Positions 1-9,170 of a DNA stretch of 64,000 nt are shown here, in pieces (position 1 is the stretch's first letter; each line of letters starts with the position of its first letter). The stretch covers positions 802,385-866,384 of the forward strand of contig CAKOGP040001112.1 of NCBI GenBank assembly GCA_933822405.4, read 5' to 3'. The position numbers and the translations under genes were made by a program. This stretch comes from Cylindrotheca closterium. Taxonomy: Eukaryota; Bacillariophyta; Bacillariophyceae; Bacillariales; Bacillariaceae. The notes below the pieces were generated by a model. It was not told where the DNA came from and did not search any database. It was given only the letters and a program-made list of their open reading frames with translations.

Positions 1-831
1 GTCGCCCTTGGAAAGCCATCTTGCAAAATTGAGACAAAAAATGTGTTGTTGGATGATAATCCAATCACAGACGCTGGTATCACAGCTTTGGAGCGGGTAC
101 AAAAATTGAAAAATAATCAAAAGTACTGGCTTGGAAAGCTCTTGCAAGGGCTGGAGAAGGGGGTCATCTTTAGCGTGGACTTGCAGTACAAGGATATTGG
201 GGACACGGAGGTTTTGCTGTTGCTGGAAGTGTTGGCCGATCACAATCCATTGATCCGCACATTCTTTTTGAATGGCAAGAACCTCACATCGAAGAGTTTG
301 ATTCCACTGTTTCAATTTGCATTGACTTGGAAGGCCAGAATACTGAGACTCTTTCTGAAACAGTGTTCGTTTGGACCAGATGTATCAGCGGCATTCCGAC
401 AGTCTCTTGTGGAAAACTCCACCTTGGAAGTCTGCTCTCTTATCGACTGCTCTATAGACTCCAACGGAATTTCTGAAATCGCTGAGGGATTGAAATACAA
501 CAAAACATTAAGACGATTGAATCTGGATCGCAATTGCATTCGAGATGATGGATTGGCGACAATGCTAAGCATCCTCCCCCATCCATCACTTACAGCATTG
601 TGCGTATCAAAGAATGGTATTACAGACCAGAGCATGTCCAACCCTGCTTTAGCGCATTTGACAGAGCTCAACTTGAATGGGAATTTAATCACAAGCGTGG
701 GTGGTGCACAACTCTCCGCAGCTCTAGTTTCCAGCAGAATGGAGCGCTTGGGTCTCTGGAACAACAAGCTTGGAGAGGACCAAAGGAATGCCATCAAAGC
801 GTTTCTACCCAACACCCATTGCGAGTTTTGA
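1..831 (+). CDS. Leucine-rich-repeat protein, 5' end outside window
   Basis: The reading frame is open from base 1 to the TGA at 829-831, about 276 residues seen. It contains several ribonuclease-inhibitor-type leucine-rich repeats, such as NKTLRRLNLDRNCIRDDGL and HLTELNLNGNLITSVGG, which form a curved protein-binding scaffold. No ATG suits a start, since the repeat pattern already runs through the first codons, so the gene begins upstream of the window. No membrane segment or catalytic domain is visible. LRR proteins of this sort form large families in diatoms, and a broken relative lies at 24435-31521. The partner and cellular role cannot be read from the sequence. Confidence 0.75.
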   Translation, partial: VALGKPSCKIETKNVLLDDNPITDAGITALERVQKLKNNQKYWLGKLLQGLEKGVIFSVDLQYKDIGDTEVLLLLEVLADHNPLIRTFFLNGKNLTSKSLIPLFQFALTWKARILRLFLKQCSFGPDVSAAFRQSLVENSTLEVCSLIDCSIDSNGISEIAEGLKYNKTLRRLNLDRNCIRDDGLATMLSILPHPSLTALCVSKNGITDQSMSNPALAHLTELNLNGNLITSVGGAQLSAALVSSRMERLGLWNNKLGEDQRNAIKAFLPNTHCEF

Positions 832-918
832 GTTTATGGTACAGCCTCGATGAATGGTTTAGCGCTATAGTTCCTCGAATGCACTCTACTAACTGAAATA
901 CTAATCCTACTCTACTGC

Positions 919-2149
919 TTACGATGATGATGATTCTTTCTCCGCCGCTCGTTTGCGGGCATCCTCTTCGGCCAACCTAGCTTCCTTTTCAACACAGTAA
1001 TCATGGTATTGTTGTTCCCAATTCTCTTCATCCTTTTTATCCGATTTGGGTTGAGAAGCTGCAGCAGCAACTTCGTTTTCTTTTTCCTTCGCACCCTTTT
1101 CTTCAAGGTATGCTGCATACTCGACTTCCCAAGAGCTGTCTATACCCTTTGATTTTGGTTTCGTAATCTCCATGACTTGGCTCACTCCTGGATAAGGTGG
1201 CATCTGAAAATCCATGCAAACAGGGTTGAGAAATGCACGCTTCCTAATGTCCTCAAGCTCAATATCATGGCGGCCTTACCTGCACTCCGTACTTCTCGGC
1301 CAAAACAGGCGGGAGAAATCTACCACCAACAAAGTGCCTTCCTGGGAAACTTCTTGCTGATTCTTTGGGAGCTGTGAGACTGATCAATACTGAGGGTACA
1401 AATCCCGTCTTAGCAACATCCCCTTCATCCACGTTCCATCCTGACGGAACATCGACCGAAATGATAGGAAATTCAGGTTTCTTCTTTTGCACCTCTTGCA
1501 TCTTTTCCAAGGCAGTCTTGAATGGCTCACGAGGAGCGCCCTTGAAACTGAACCCAAAGATAGAGTCGACAATGGCATCGTATTCATTTGTGTGTGGAAA
1601 CTCATCGATAAATGTGACGCCAACGTCCTCACATTGTTTGACCAAATTGACGAAATGCTCCTTCTTGGATTGTTTGGGATACATGATAACGCACTCGTAC
1701 CCAAAGAAAACTAAGTGTCTGGCTGCCACCAACCCATCGCCGCCGTTATTTCCTGGCCCACAGATCAAAAGAATTCTTGGTTTACTTTCAGAGGAAGGAG
1801 GCAAAACTTGGTAGACAGCTTCGGCTACTGCCAAGCCAGCCAGTTCCATCAACTGCTCCAATGAGAAACCCGGTTGGGACATGAGTTCCACATCCAAATC
1901 ATACGCATTATCAGCATTCAAGTATCCAGTTTCTATCTCAGTCGTGTAAGACATCTTTCCTGCCGTGCAACTTGTTGTTGAGGTAGTTTGTCCAAGAGCG
2001 GATGAAAGAGTGACAAGCCCAGAAGTTGCCAATATTGCCTTCCTCGAAGGTGTGCTTCGGCCCAAGAAGGCAGTGACTGGTCTACGTAAAGAAAGCAAGG
2101 TTAAACCAGATTTTACCAAGGAAACCATTGTTTGCGATTCATCGTTCAT
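919..2149 (-). CDS. NAXE: NAD(P)H-hydrate epimerase (YjeF_N family), two exons
   Basis: Exon 1 is 2149-1280 and exon 2 is 1203-919, with a 76-bp GTAAGG...CAG intron at 1204-1279; the join is in phase and gives 384 aa. The enzyme interconverts the R and S forms of hydrated NAD(P)H so that the dehydratase can repair it. Visible family marks are the N-terminal helix around LNADNAYDLD, the GPGNNGGDGLVAARHL loop, the DAIVDSIFGF segment and SVDVPSGWNVDEG. The splice join restores the usual C-terminal KYG...PPYPG motif, which supports the intron. About 75 extra charged residues follow, with two W-E-x-x-Y-type motifs. The N-terminal 60 residues are basic and Ser/Thr-rich, like an organelle presequence, but the target is unclear. 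Confidence 0.9.
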
Positions 2150-2306
2150 TATGTTGGTCGACCTGATGATTGACTGAAGCAGTCAGACTAGTCGTACATG
2201 CCATCAAAAACCACAAAACCTCTCACATCCACAACTTCGCACATTTTACACTTCCTTCTACTACTGTAAGCGAGGAGATCAAGCCCTCTTTGAAAAGATT
2301 TCTCTG

Positions 2307-3491
2307 ATGCTATCAATGTTGTGCATGTGGTGGTTGACAATAACTTGGACTATCGCATTGATTTATCCCATTTTGACAACAGGATTTCAGCCTATCTCGT
2401 CGTCTCAGTACACGATAAGATGGAACTCACAAGTTGCTTGTCGGGGCAAAGCACGAGATGACGTGGATAGCATCGTATCCAGTCTCGGACTTGCTCAAGT
2501 TGAAAAGGGAAAAAAGAAGAAACAGTCACAAACTAAAACCAAAAAGAAGCCTTCAAGCACGTTATTAAGCGAAGAATCGAAATCAATGGTCGGAAGTAAG
2601 GTTGGGTTGAGAACGCAATTGGACTATTCGCGCAATGGACATGCGGTTCTGAGAGATCACATTGATCCGAAACTGTTAAAAGACGTACGGACGGCAGTTA
2701 TGGGCCATGCCCAAATGGAGGAGATAAAATCTTGGCGTCAAAAGGTTCAGGTGGCACTCGATTCCCCAGAGATCGCTGCATCGTGCAAGACGATTGAAGA
2801 TTGTCAGGAACAACTGGAATCCTTAGGCATTGTCGATATTCCATTCTTGCAATACTTCAACACATGGAGAACCCTTCCAGTTGTAAAAGAGCTCGCCTAT
2901 GCTTTAGCAGAATCTGCCTCAATACTGCTCGATGTTCCAAAAGTTCGTCTCTACCAAGATTCCATCTTTTGGAAGCGATCTGTGGATGGGCCAACACCGT
3001 GGCACGTCGATTCCAAGATGGCTCCCTTCGACACCAGTCATTTTGTCACCTTTTGGATACCTCTGACTCCTGTTCCTTCGTCAGGCACAGGGTTGATGTT
3101 TTGTTCAAAGAGCCATGCTGACTTTGCATTGCCCTATTGGAATCCTGTTTCCGTATCCGGTAAAGAGTCTAGCGAATGGGATCGATTGGAACATCGGTAT
3201 CCTGAAAAGATTATCGACTATATGCCAATGAAAGTTGGAGACCTTACCGTCCATTCGGGGTGGACCTTACACTGTGCTGGGGCGAGCGATCAAACTTCGG
3301 ATCGAATTGCTTTGGCCATTTCGTTTGTGGACGCAAATGCCGAAATTCGACCAGACGCATTGGACACTACTGGCAAAGGTGATAACGAGGATCTCAACGG
3401 CTACCTCGAATGGGCTACGTCTGTGAAACCTAGATCGAAATTCGAGCACCCTATGGTACCAATCGTATGGCCACGATCATGGTCAGTCTGA
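2307..3491 (+). CDS. Phytanoyl-CoA dioxygenase (PhyH)-family protein, secretory/plastid leader
   Basis: Single-exon 394-aa protein. The first 27 residues are a hydrophobic signal peptide ending in a TTG-FQP junction; phenylalanine at +1 is what diatom plastid preproteins use. A Lys/Ser-rich linker follows. The catalytic part (about 100-380) is a 2-oxoglutarate/Fe(II) oxygenase of the PhyH family: WHVDS gives the H-x-D metal pair, and HSGWTLHCAGA gives the distal histidine, with an arginine in the following strand (DRIALAISF) able to bind 2-oxoglutarate. The product of such enzymes is a hydroxylated small molecule, but the substrate cannot be told. A start at 2307 is preferred because it gives the full signal peptide. 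Plastid targeting is an inference. Confidence 0.8.
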   Translation: MLSMLCMWWLTITWTIALIYPILTTGFQPISSSQYTIRWNSQVACRGKARDDVDSIVSSLGLAQVEKGKKKKQSQTKTKKKPSSTLLSEESKSMVGSKVGLRTQLDYSRNGHAVLRDHIDPKLLKDVRTAVMGHAQMEEIKSWRQKVQVALDSPEIAASCKTIEDCQEQLESLGIVDIPFLQYFNTWRTLPVVKELAYALAESASILLDVPKVRLYQDSIFWKRSVDGPTPWHVDSKMAPFDTSHFVTFWIPLTPVPSSGTGLMFCSKSHADFALPYWNPVSVSGKESSEWDRLEHRYPEKIIDYMPMKVGDLTVHSGWTLHCAGASDQTSDRIALAISFVDANAEIRPDALDTTGKGDNEDLNGYLEWATSVKPRSKFEHPMVPIVWPRSWSV

Positions 3492-3759
3492 TCCCTTTTT
3501 CTTCTCACCAACATAAATAGATATAGAGCTTTGTCTATAATGATATCTCAAAGAAGCGCTAACGAAGCCCATAGGTAGGTAGTGTGCAGCTTTTTTTAGA
3601 GGAGGGGAATGGGAAACTTCAATCCAAAATCATGTGGTCTGTCCGCTGCTGCTACCCATAATCCTTCTTTTGACATCTTCCCCACCCCAAACAAAATCAA
3701 CCCGCGTTGTGTCAGTAATTGTACCATACTCCACTTGTATCAATTGCAACTACATAGAA

Positions 3760-4509
3760 ATGCTCCGATCCGCCGCCTCCCTTACCTTGCGTCATTCGCG
3801 TAAGGCTGTTAATACCTCGCTTCTTCAAGATTTATCGAGAAACAATTACTTGTTGTCGTCCCAATCCCACCTGCGCGTTCGATCCTCCGACTTTTTGCGA
3901 ACCTTGAGCAGTCAAACCAAGAAGGAAGAACCACCGAAGAAGAAAGGGGGAGAAGAGGATGATGAAACAAAGGAGATTGTTTTGACGCCAGGTGAAACTG
4001 TGGTCGCAGTCTCACGTCTTGGACTATGGGCTGGAATCTTTGCCTTTGCATGTGCTTGCGCCTTTTACATTGGACGTGAGCTGATTCCTACAAAGATGAG
4101 CCCCAACAGTGTTTTCAATGGGGCTACTTCAATCATCCGAGATAATGCTCAAGTGAAACGTGTTTATGGAGATAAGTTGAAGTTCTATGGCAAGGATCAT
4201 GGTGGTCACCGAGAAGGACGACGCAACTTTATCGAACACACGCAATATCCAAGCCCAGATGACGGATCCAACCGTACCAGGGTCCGCTTCAACCTGGAGG
4301 GTGAATTCAACTCCGCGTTTTGCTTCGCTGAAGTATCAAGTGGAATGTCTTCTGGCGAATTCGTCTACATCTTGGTTCAAGACAAGAGATCGGGAAGAGT
4401 GATCACAGTCGTTGACAACCGTGCCGCTTTGACTGCCAAGCAATTGTCTGGTGGAAATGCCGAAAGTTCACAGGCATTGCAACAACTACTTGGAGGTGGC
4501 AAGAGTTAA
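3760..4509 (+). CDS. TIM21: Mitochondrial import inner membrane translocase subunit Tim21
   Basis: A 249-aa protein from the ATG at 3760; the frame is open further upstream but without a better ATG. Tim21 is part of the TIM23 presequence translocase, and its intermembrane-space domain meets the TOM complex. The first 60 residues are rich in Arg/Ser/Leu without acids, a typical matrix presequence. One membrane segment follows (VSRLGLWAGIFAFACACAFYIG), then the Tim21 domain with SPNSVFNGA, VYGDKLKFYGKD, GRRNFIEH and the RVRFNLEG strand. Length and order match the family. A short acidic/basic linker (EEPPKKKGGEEDD) precedes the membrane segment. Confidence 0.9.
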   Translation: MLRSAASLTLRHSRKAVNTSLLQDLSRNNYLLSSQSHLRVRSSDFLRTLSSQTKKEEPPKKKGGEEDDETKEIVLTPGETVVAVSRLGLWAGIFAFACACAFYIGRELIPTKMSPNSVFNGATSIIRDNAQVKRVYGDKLKFYGKDHGGHREGRRNFIEHTQYPSPDDGSNRTRVRFNLEGEFNSAFCFAEVSSGMSSGEFVYILVQDKRSGRVITVVDNRAALTAKQLSGGNAESSQALQQLLGGGKS

Positions 4510-4901
4510 ACTTTGTCTATTAAAGGAGAAGAAAGTGGCAGGGTTATGCTATGACGATAAATACTCACATCTATATTGCATTATTTCTCAAGTTTTAAAG
4601 TTTTAAAAAGATAGGAAGTCGTCGCTGGTGATGTACTGTCTTGCTCTTGGCTATCACTCGACTTGGATTTCCATAATATCGTGCCTAGAAATAATGTAGG
4701 TGTCTCTTGAAACTCCAACTTGGCAGTATGTACTGTAGAAGTTTTATTTCTGACTCCTTCGACTGTCGACGTCGTCTGTATATTGTACGGGTGTTCTCTC
4801 TAAAGATACAAAACTCGCAACCAGAATTTCTGATTGACTTTCTGCGACGCAATAGGCTTCTTTGTCATTTGGTTTAGAAAAGAAAAGAGAAAGAATAACA
4901 G
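4510..4901. other. Intergenic region, no gene seen
   Basis: 392 bases between Tim21 and the secretory protein. It holds AGTTTTAAAGTTTTAAAA and a TACTGTAG word at 4731-4738, nothing else recognised. Confidence 0.5.
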
Positions 4902-6164
4902 ATGGCTCAACCTTCAATCACCATGAGACTAACGACTCTATGCTTCATCACCATCCTTTATGTGGATCTGACAGCAGTGTCAGCGTACACCCCACATTTC
5001 CGTCCTCATCATCTTAGGAGTCAGGATATGACAGGAATTTGGAAGTTGACACATCAATCATCATTGTTGCCGAATGTCAAGTCAGATGACAACACTAGCG
5101 AAGAAGAAATACTGCTAAGTCTAAACGAAGATGGTACATTTGATCGATACGAAACTAGTTCGGAACTTCAGGATCAGGATCTTCACATGACATTGGGCCG
5201 AGGGGGTTCGTGGGAGTACCGTGACAACAAGCTGTTTTTGGCTCCCCAGCGCCCTGAGGACGCAGATCCCTCCAAGGTCCATGACACTCTATTAGCTGGA
5301 GAATTGAATATCAAAGTTAGTGATTCGCTAGTTTTGGAAGACAAAGTAGAATTAGAAGAAGGCAATGCTGATGGAGAAGTCAAGAAGGAGGACAACAACA
5401 ATGCTGAGATTGATGTCCACTTGTCCATTGCCCAAGGCAATATTTCCGTTGGGAAGTTCATGTATCCTAGAAAGCACAAAGCTTTCTTTGATGACCCCAT
5501 GCTTTTCAAAAAGTCTTCCGTCGGTAGTTTCTCAGCTTCACAGGTGCTAGGGAATCTGAATGCCAGGCTGAAGAGCGAGCGAGAGGAAAAGAAGCCTGTG
5601 GCCAAGTACCACAAGAAGGACTTTCACGGTCGCAAGTTTTACTTGACAGCTAATCCTCATCCTGTGGATCCAGCCTATGCAGAGCAGGACAAGCGTTATG
5701 ATGAAACCAAGGTTCTTCATCATATGCAATTTCACACTATCGATTTCCACAAAAATAACACCTTCTCCGTCATTGGTACCGAAAAGATACTTAGAGGTCG
5801 TTTTGGACTAGCTGGAGAGAAGCGAGATCGACTATGGTTCCAAGTATCCTTGTTTGGTACTGGCCGTTCCGCTCCTGGATCCGTCTACAGCGAAGGACGT
5901 CTGCTGACTCATGAAGACAGGAGGGGCTATGTTGGTAAGGTTGAAGAGTTTCAAAAGAACAATTCCACTCGCTACTTCATCACTGAAGGGCTATACTATT
6001 ATGGAACTGATTTGCAAAGGGCATTGAGACCCGATTCTGGAGGTGTCTTCAGTTTGCAAGAGATTGACGACGAGGCGAAGGAGGAAGAGGAGGACTATGG
6101 AGAGACGGATTCGGAGGACTGTGCTGATGAAAATGCATGGGATGAAGAGGATGCTTTCCAGTAG
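4902..6164 (+). CDS. Unknown secretory-pathway protein with acidic tail
   Basis: A 420-aa single-exon protein of unknown function. Residues 8-29 are a signal peptide (LTTLCFITILYVDLTAVSA) ending at AYTPHF. After it, MTGIWKLTHQS and GSWEYRDNKLFLAP look like beta strands of a lipocalin-like or PAP/fibrillin-like barrel, and a second half (FHTIDFHKNNTFSVIG, LRGRFGLAGEKRDRLWFQVSLFG) has a similar strand pattern, so it may be an internally duplicated barrel. The last 40 residues are very acidic. The signal peptide, start context and clean 1.26 kb frame support a real gene. The aromatic residue near the cleavage site (A-Y) leaves a plastid destination possible. Confidence 0.65.
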   Translation: MAQPSITMRLTTLCFITILYVDLTAVSAYTPHFRPHHLRSQDMTGIWKLTHQSSLLPNVKSDDNTSEEEILLSLNEDGTFDRYETSSELQDQDLHMTLGRGGSWEYRDNKLFLAPQRPEDADPSKVHDTLLAGELNIKVSDSLVLEDKVELEEGNADGEVKKEDNNNAEIDVHLSIAQGNISVGKFMYPRKHKAFFDDPMLFKKSSVGSFSASQVLGNLNARLKSEREEKKPVAKYHKKDFHGRKFYLTANPHPVDPAYAEQDKRYDETKVLHHMQFHTIDFHKNNTFSVIGTEKILRGRFGLAGEKRDRLWFQVSLFGTGRSAPGSVYSEGRLLTHEDRRGYVGKVEEFQKNNSTRYFITEGLYYYGTDLQRALRPDSGGVFSLQEIDDEAKEEEEDYGETDSEDCADENAWDEEDAFQ

Positions 6165-6472
6165 TTCAGTTGTCTGGTGTATTATCATTGTGCTTTATTT
6201 GTACCATTTTTTGGAAGAGTTCGAGGAGAGATGAGGTGAAGGATATGCTACAGTCGCGAACAGAAGTAGTTTTAAAATTTTAAACTGAAGAATAAAAGTC
6301 GAAGTAGTCTTTTCACTTGTGTTGCAGCATGCATACGACACGAACGAACTTGAAACTGAAACAATCATTTGAAAAGGCCATTCCTCAAACAGAGTTTGTC
6401 TCATTAATACTGGACAACAAACAGAGTTCCTTTGCGTCTATCTCATTGCTAGTTTAAAAAAGTAGAGGCAAA
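6165..6472. other. Intergenic region, no gene seen
   Basis: 308 bases before the PP2A scaffold gene, which must hold its promoter. No motif stands out. Confidence 0.5.
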
Positions 6473-8779
6473 ATGGATGAAGCTCCCATGGACGTGGATC
6501 CCGTTGATGATGGACCAAGGCACATGACAGCTCCCCTTCCAATGACACCAACACCTGCTACCGCACCAGCCGACAACATGTCCAAAGAGGAGGAAGCTAG
6601 ACATTCCATTGAAATGTTAAGAGGAGATGATGTTTCCGCGCGTGTGGCAGCAGCAAGTCGCTTGGAATCTATTGCGTCGGTATTGGGAGAAGAACGAACC
6701 CGTCAGGTAGGTGATTTTCATTGTTGGTTGATGTACCTCTTTAATATTGATCTGTGTCGTTCACCTTTGTGACTTTACTTACTGCATAGGAGCTACTGCC
6801 GTTTATAACGGATGGTGCCGACGACGAAGATGAAGTGTTATTGGCTATAGCTGGTTCACTCGGAAAGCTGGTGAGACATGTTGGCGGCAACGACCATGCA
6901 CACAATCTGTTGCCCCCACTAGAGTTGCTATTGTCAGTCGGTAGGTACATTTTGTGGGTGGATGGAACAAAAAACTGAGCGTGACTCCATTTTCTAATAG
7001 ACTTGATGCGTGGCATGTTGTAATTATTTGTAGAGGAAGCAAGTGTTCGAGAAGCAGCTTTTGCAAGCATGAAAACCGTTTCGGAAAGTCTTCCTGAAAA
7101 TACATTCCGAGATCAATATGAAAAGGTCCTTTCGCGGCTGGCGAAGAGCGAATGGTTCACAGCACGAATGTCTTCTGCAGGTCTGATTTGCTCTGCATAC
7201 CCTAGGTTTACATCGGAACAACAAAAAGTGCATCTCTCCTTGTTCACGGGTCTATGTCAGGATGATACACCAATGGCGAGACGAGTGGCTGCACAAAACC
7301 TTGGGGAGATGATTCGAAACGTTGTGGAGTCGAATGGTAGAGAAACACTAGCGTTGGATGGGATAATCACAACATCACTGATCCCGCTCTACGAAGAACT
7401 TGCATCGAATGATCAACCGGTAAGTTAGTCACACTCTATGTGGTGCCACGCCACACTGCACCTCTGATCATTCCTGTCCATAGGATTCCGTTCGTTTACA
7501 AACGACGCACAATTGCGTAATATTTGGGCATGCCATGGGAACACTAGCAAAGACGGGCCCATTGCAAGCGAACGAAACGGCGTTGATTCAAAGATTAGTC
7601 CCCTTGATCATGGCAACGATAGACGATCGATCGTGGCGCGTACGATGGACTGCAGCTTCCAAGTTTGCTGAAGTAATTGGGGGTTTTGATGCACTTCCCA
7701 GCGTTATGGATTCATTGATTCCTGCCTATGAAAAACTGCTGCAAGATCCCGAAGCTGAAGTTCGAACCGCTGCCACTTTTAATCTGGCGGCTGTTGCCAA
7801 GAACTGCACGACGCCTGTCCCCGTCCCACCCATTGGTCGTATGCCCACCGAAGAAGAAATGGTGAATTACCAAGGAGAACGAGTCAGTGCTGCTGAGCGA
7901 TTGGTAAAACGAGTAACATCCTTGACGGAAGATGACAGTGAACATGTACGAGCGGCGTTGGCCATGGTGGCCACCGAGTTGGCACCCATATTGGGCAAGG
8001 ACGCGACTATTATTCATTTGGTCCCGCCCATCTTGCTCCTTTTGCGAGATGCCGCATCGGAAGTCCGATTAAACCTGATATCGTCCCTGGGTGCCTTGAA
8101 TGAAGTGATTGGTGTTGATCTATTGTCACAGTCGCTACTTCCAGCGATTTTGGATCTGGCACAAGACGGAAAATGGAGGTAAGTCTGAATCTGAGTGGAA
8201 TCATGAATGAAATATTTATTTTTGAAACTGGAAAGAAGCTCATCTTTGGTCTATCTTGTCGCTTTTAGAATCCGTTTAGCCATTCTTCAGCACATGCCCC
8301 TCTTGGCAAAGCAGCTAGGAAGAGATTTCTTTACCGAAAAGTTGTCATCCATTTGTGTCGGTTGGTTGGGAGATGACATTGCCAGTATCCGTGCGGCAGC
8401 CGCCAACAACTTGGCCGAACTCACAAAACTCTTTGGGACCGATTGGGCCTGTGAATACTTGATTCCATCGGTCGATGACATTCGACTCCATCCCTCCTAT
8501 CTTCGACGACTCACGGCTGTCCAAGCCTGTTCCAAAATGGCCATGGAGATGGACCCTGGCATGGCTTCCATTGAAATTCTCCCCATTATTTTGGAAATGG
8601 CCACGGATACCGTACCCAATATTCGCTTCAACGTTGCCAAAGAGCTGGGTAAACTATCCAAAGTCTTTGATCAGAACATTTTTGATCAGCAAATCTATCC
8701 CATACTCACCCTGTTGATGGATGATCCGGATCGAGACGTTCAGTTTTTTGCCAAGAAGGCTTCCAAACGAACGGAATAA
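6473..8779 (+). CDS. PPP2R1: PP2A 65-kDa scaffold (A) subunit, HEAT repeats, five exons
   Basis: Exons 6473-6706, 6790-6940, 7034-7419, 7484-8178 and 8269-8779, all GT-AG and in phase, give 658 aa. The protein is a HEAT-repeat solenoid that holds the PP2A catalytic subunit and a B subunit. Clear family stretches are [49 protein letters not shown], the [19 protein letters not shown] repeat across the last intron, and [14 protein letters not shown]. The joins recreate these motifs exactly, which fixes the splice sites. It is about 70 residues longer than animal PR65; the extra lies in an acidic N-terminus and a loop with [15 protein letters not shown]. Confidence 0.93.
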
Positions 8780-9170
8780 AGCACTACTGTAGAATCTCCA
8801 GGAAGGAAAGCGAACAGTAGACTATACTGCTGCTTGACAGCTGGGTTCTCTCAATGACATGTACCAGTAGATTCTGACAGGCTCTGAAACTTCAACTGTT
8901 TGACGCCCCACTTTCTTCAGTTATATATTCAATTCGAGCCAGTCAGTCGTGGGACCCGACCTCAAATCTTCCGCTCTGCGTCGTACTTTTTCTACAGACT
9001 TCCACACGACTTCTTTGATTCGTTGATTGCTTCGAGAAGAAGGGGAAGAAGTGTATCAGAAAATCCGAAAAACTATCATTTGCACGTGCAAAAATCATTG
9101 CAAATACGAACTTTGGTTTCACCACCGTACACAGAACAATTGGCCACCATACACAATACATACAGCGAGT
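8780..9170. other. Intergenic region, no gene seen
   Basis: 391 bases between PP2A scaffold and the CaaX kinase. A TACTGTAG word lies at 8785-8792. The kinase frame is open for 48 codons before its first ATG, but without a start codon. Confidence 0.5.
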
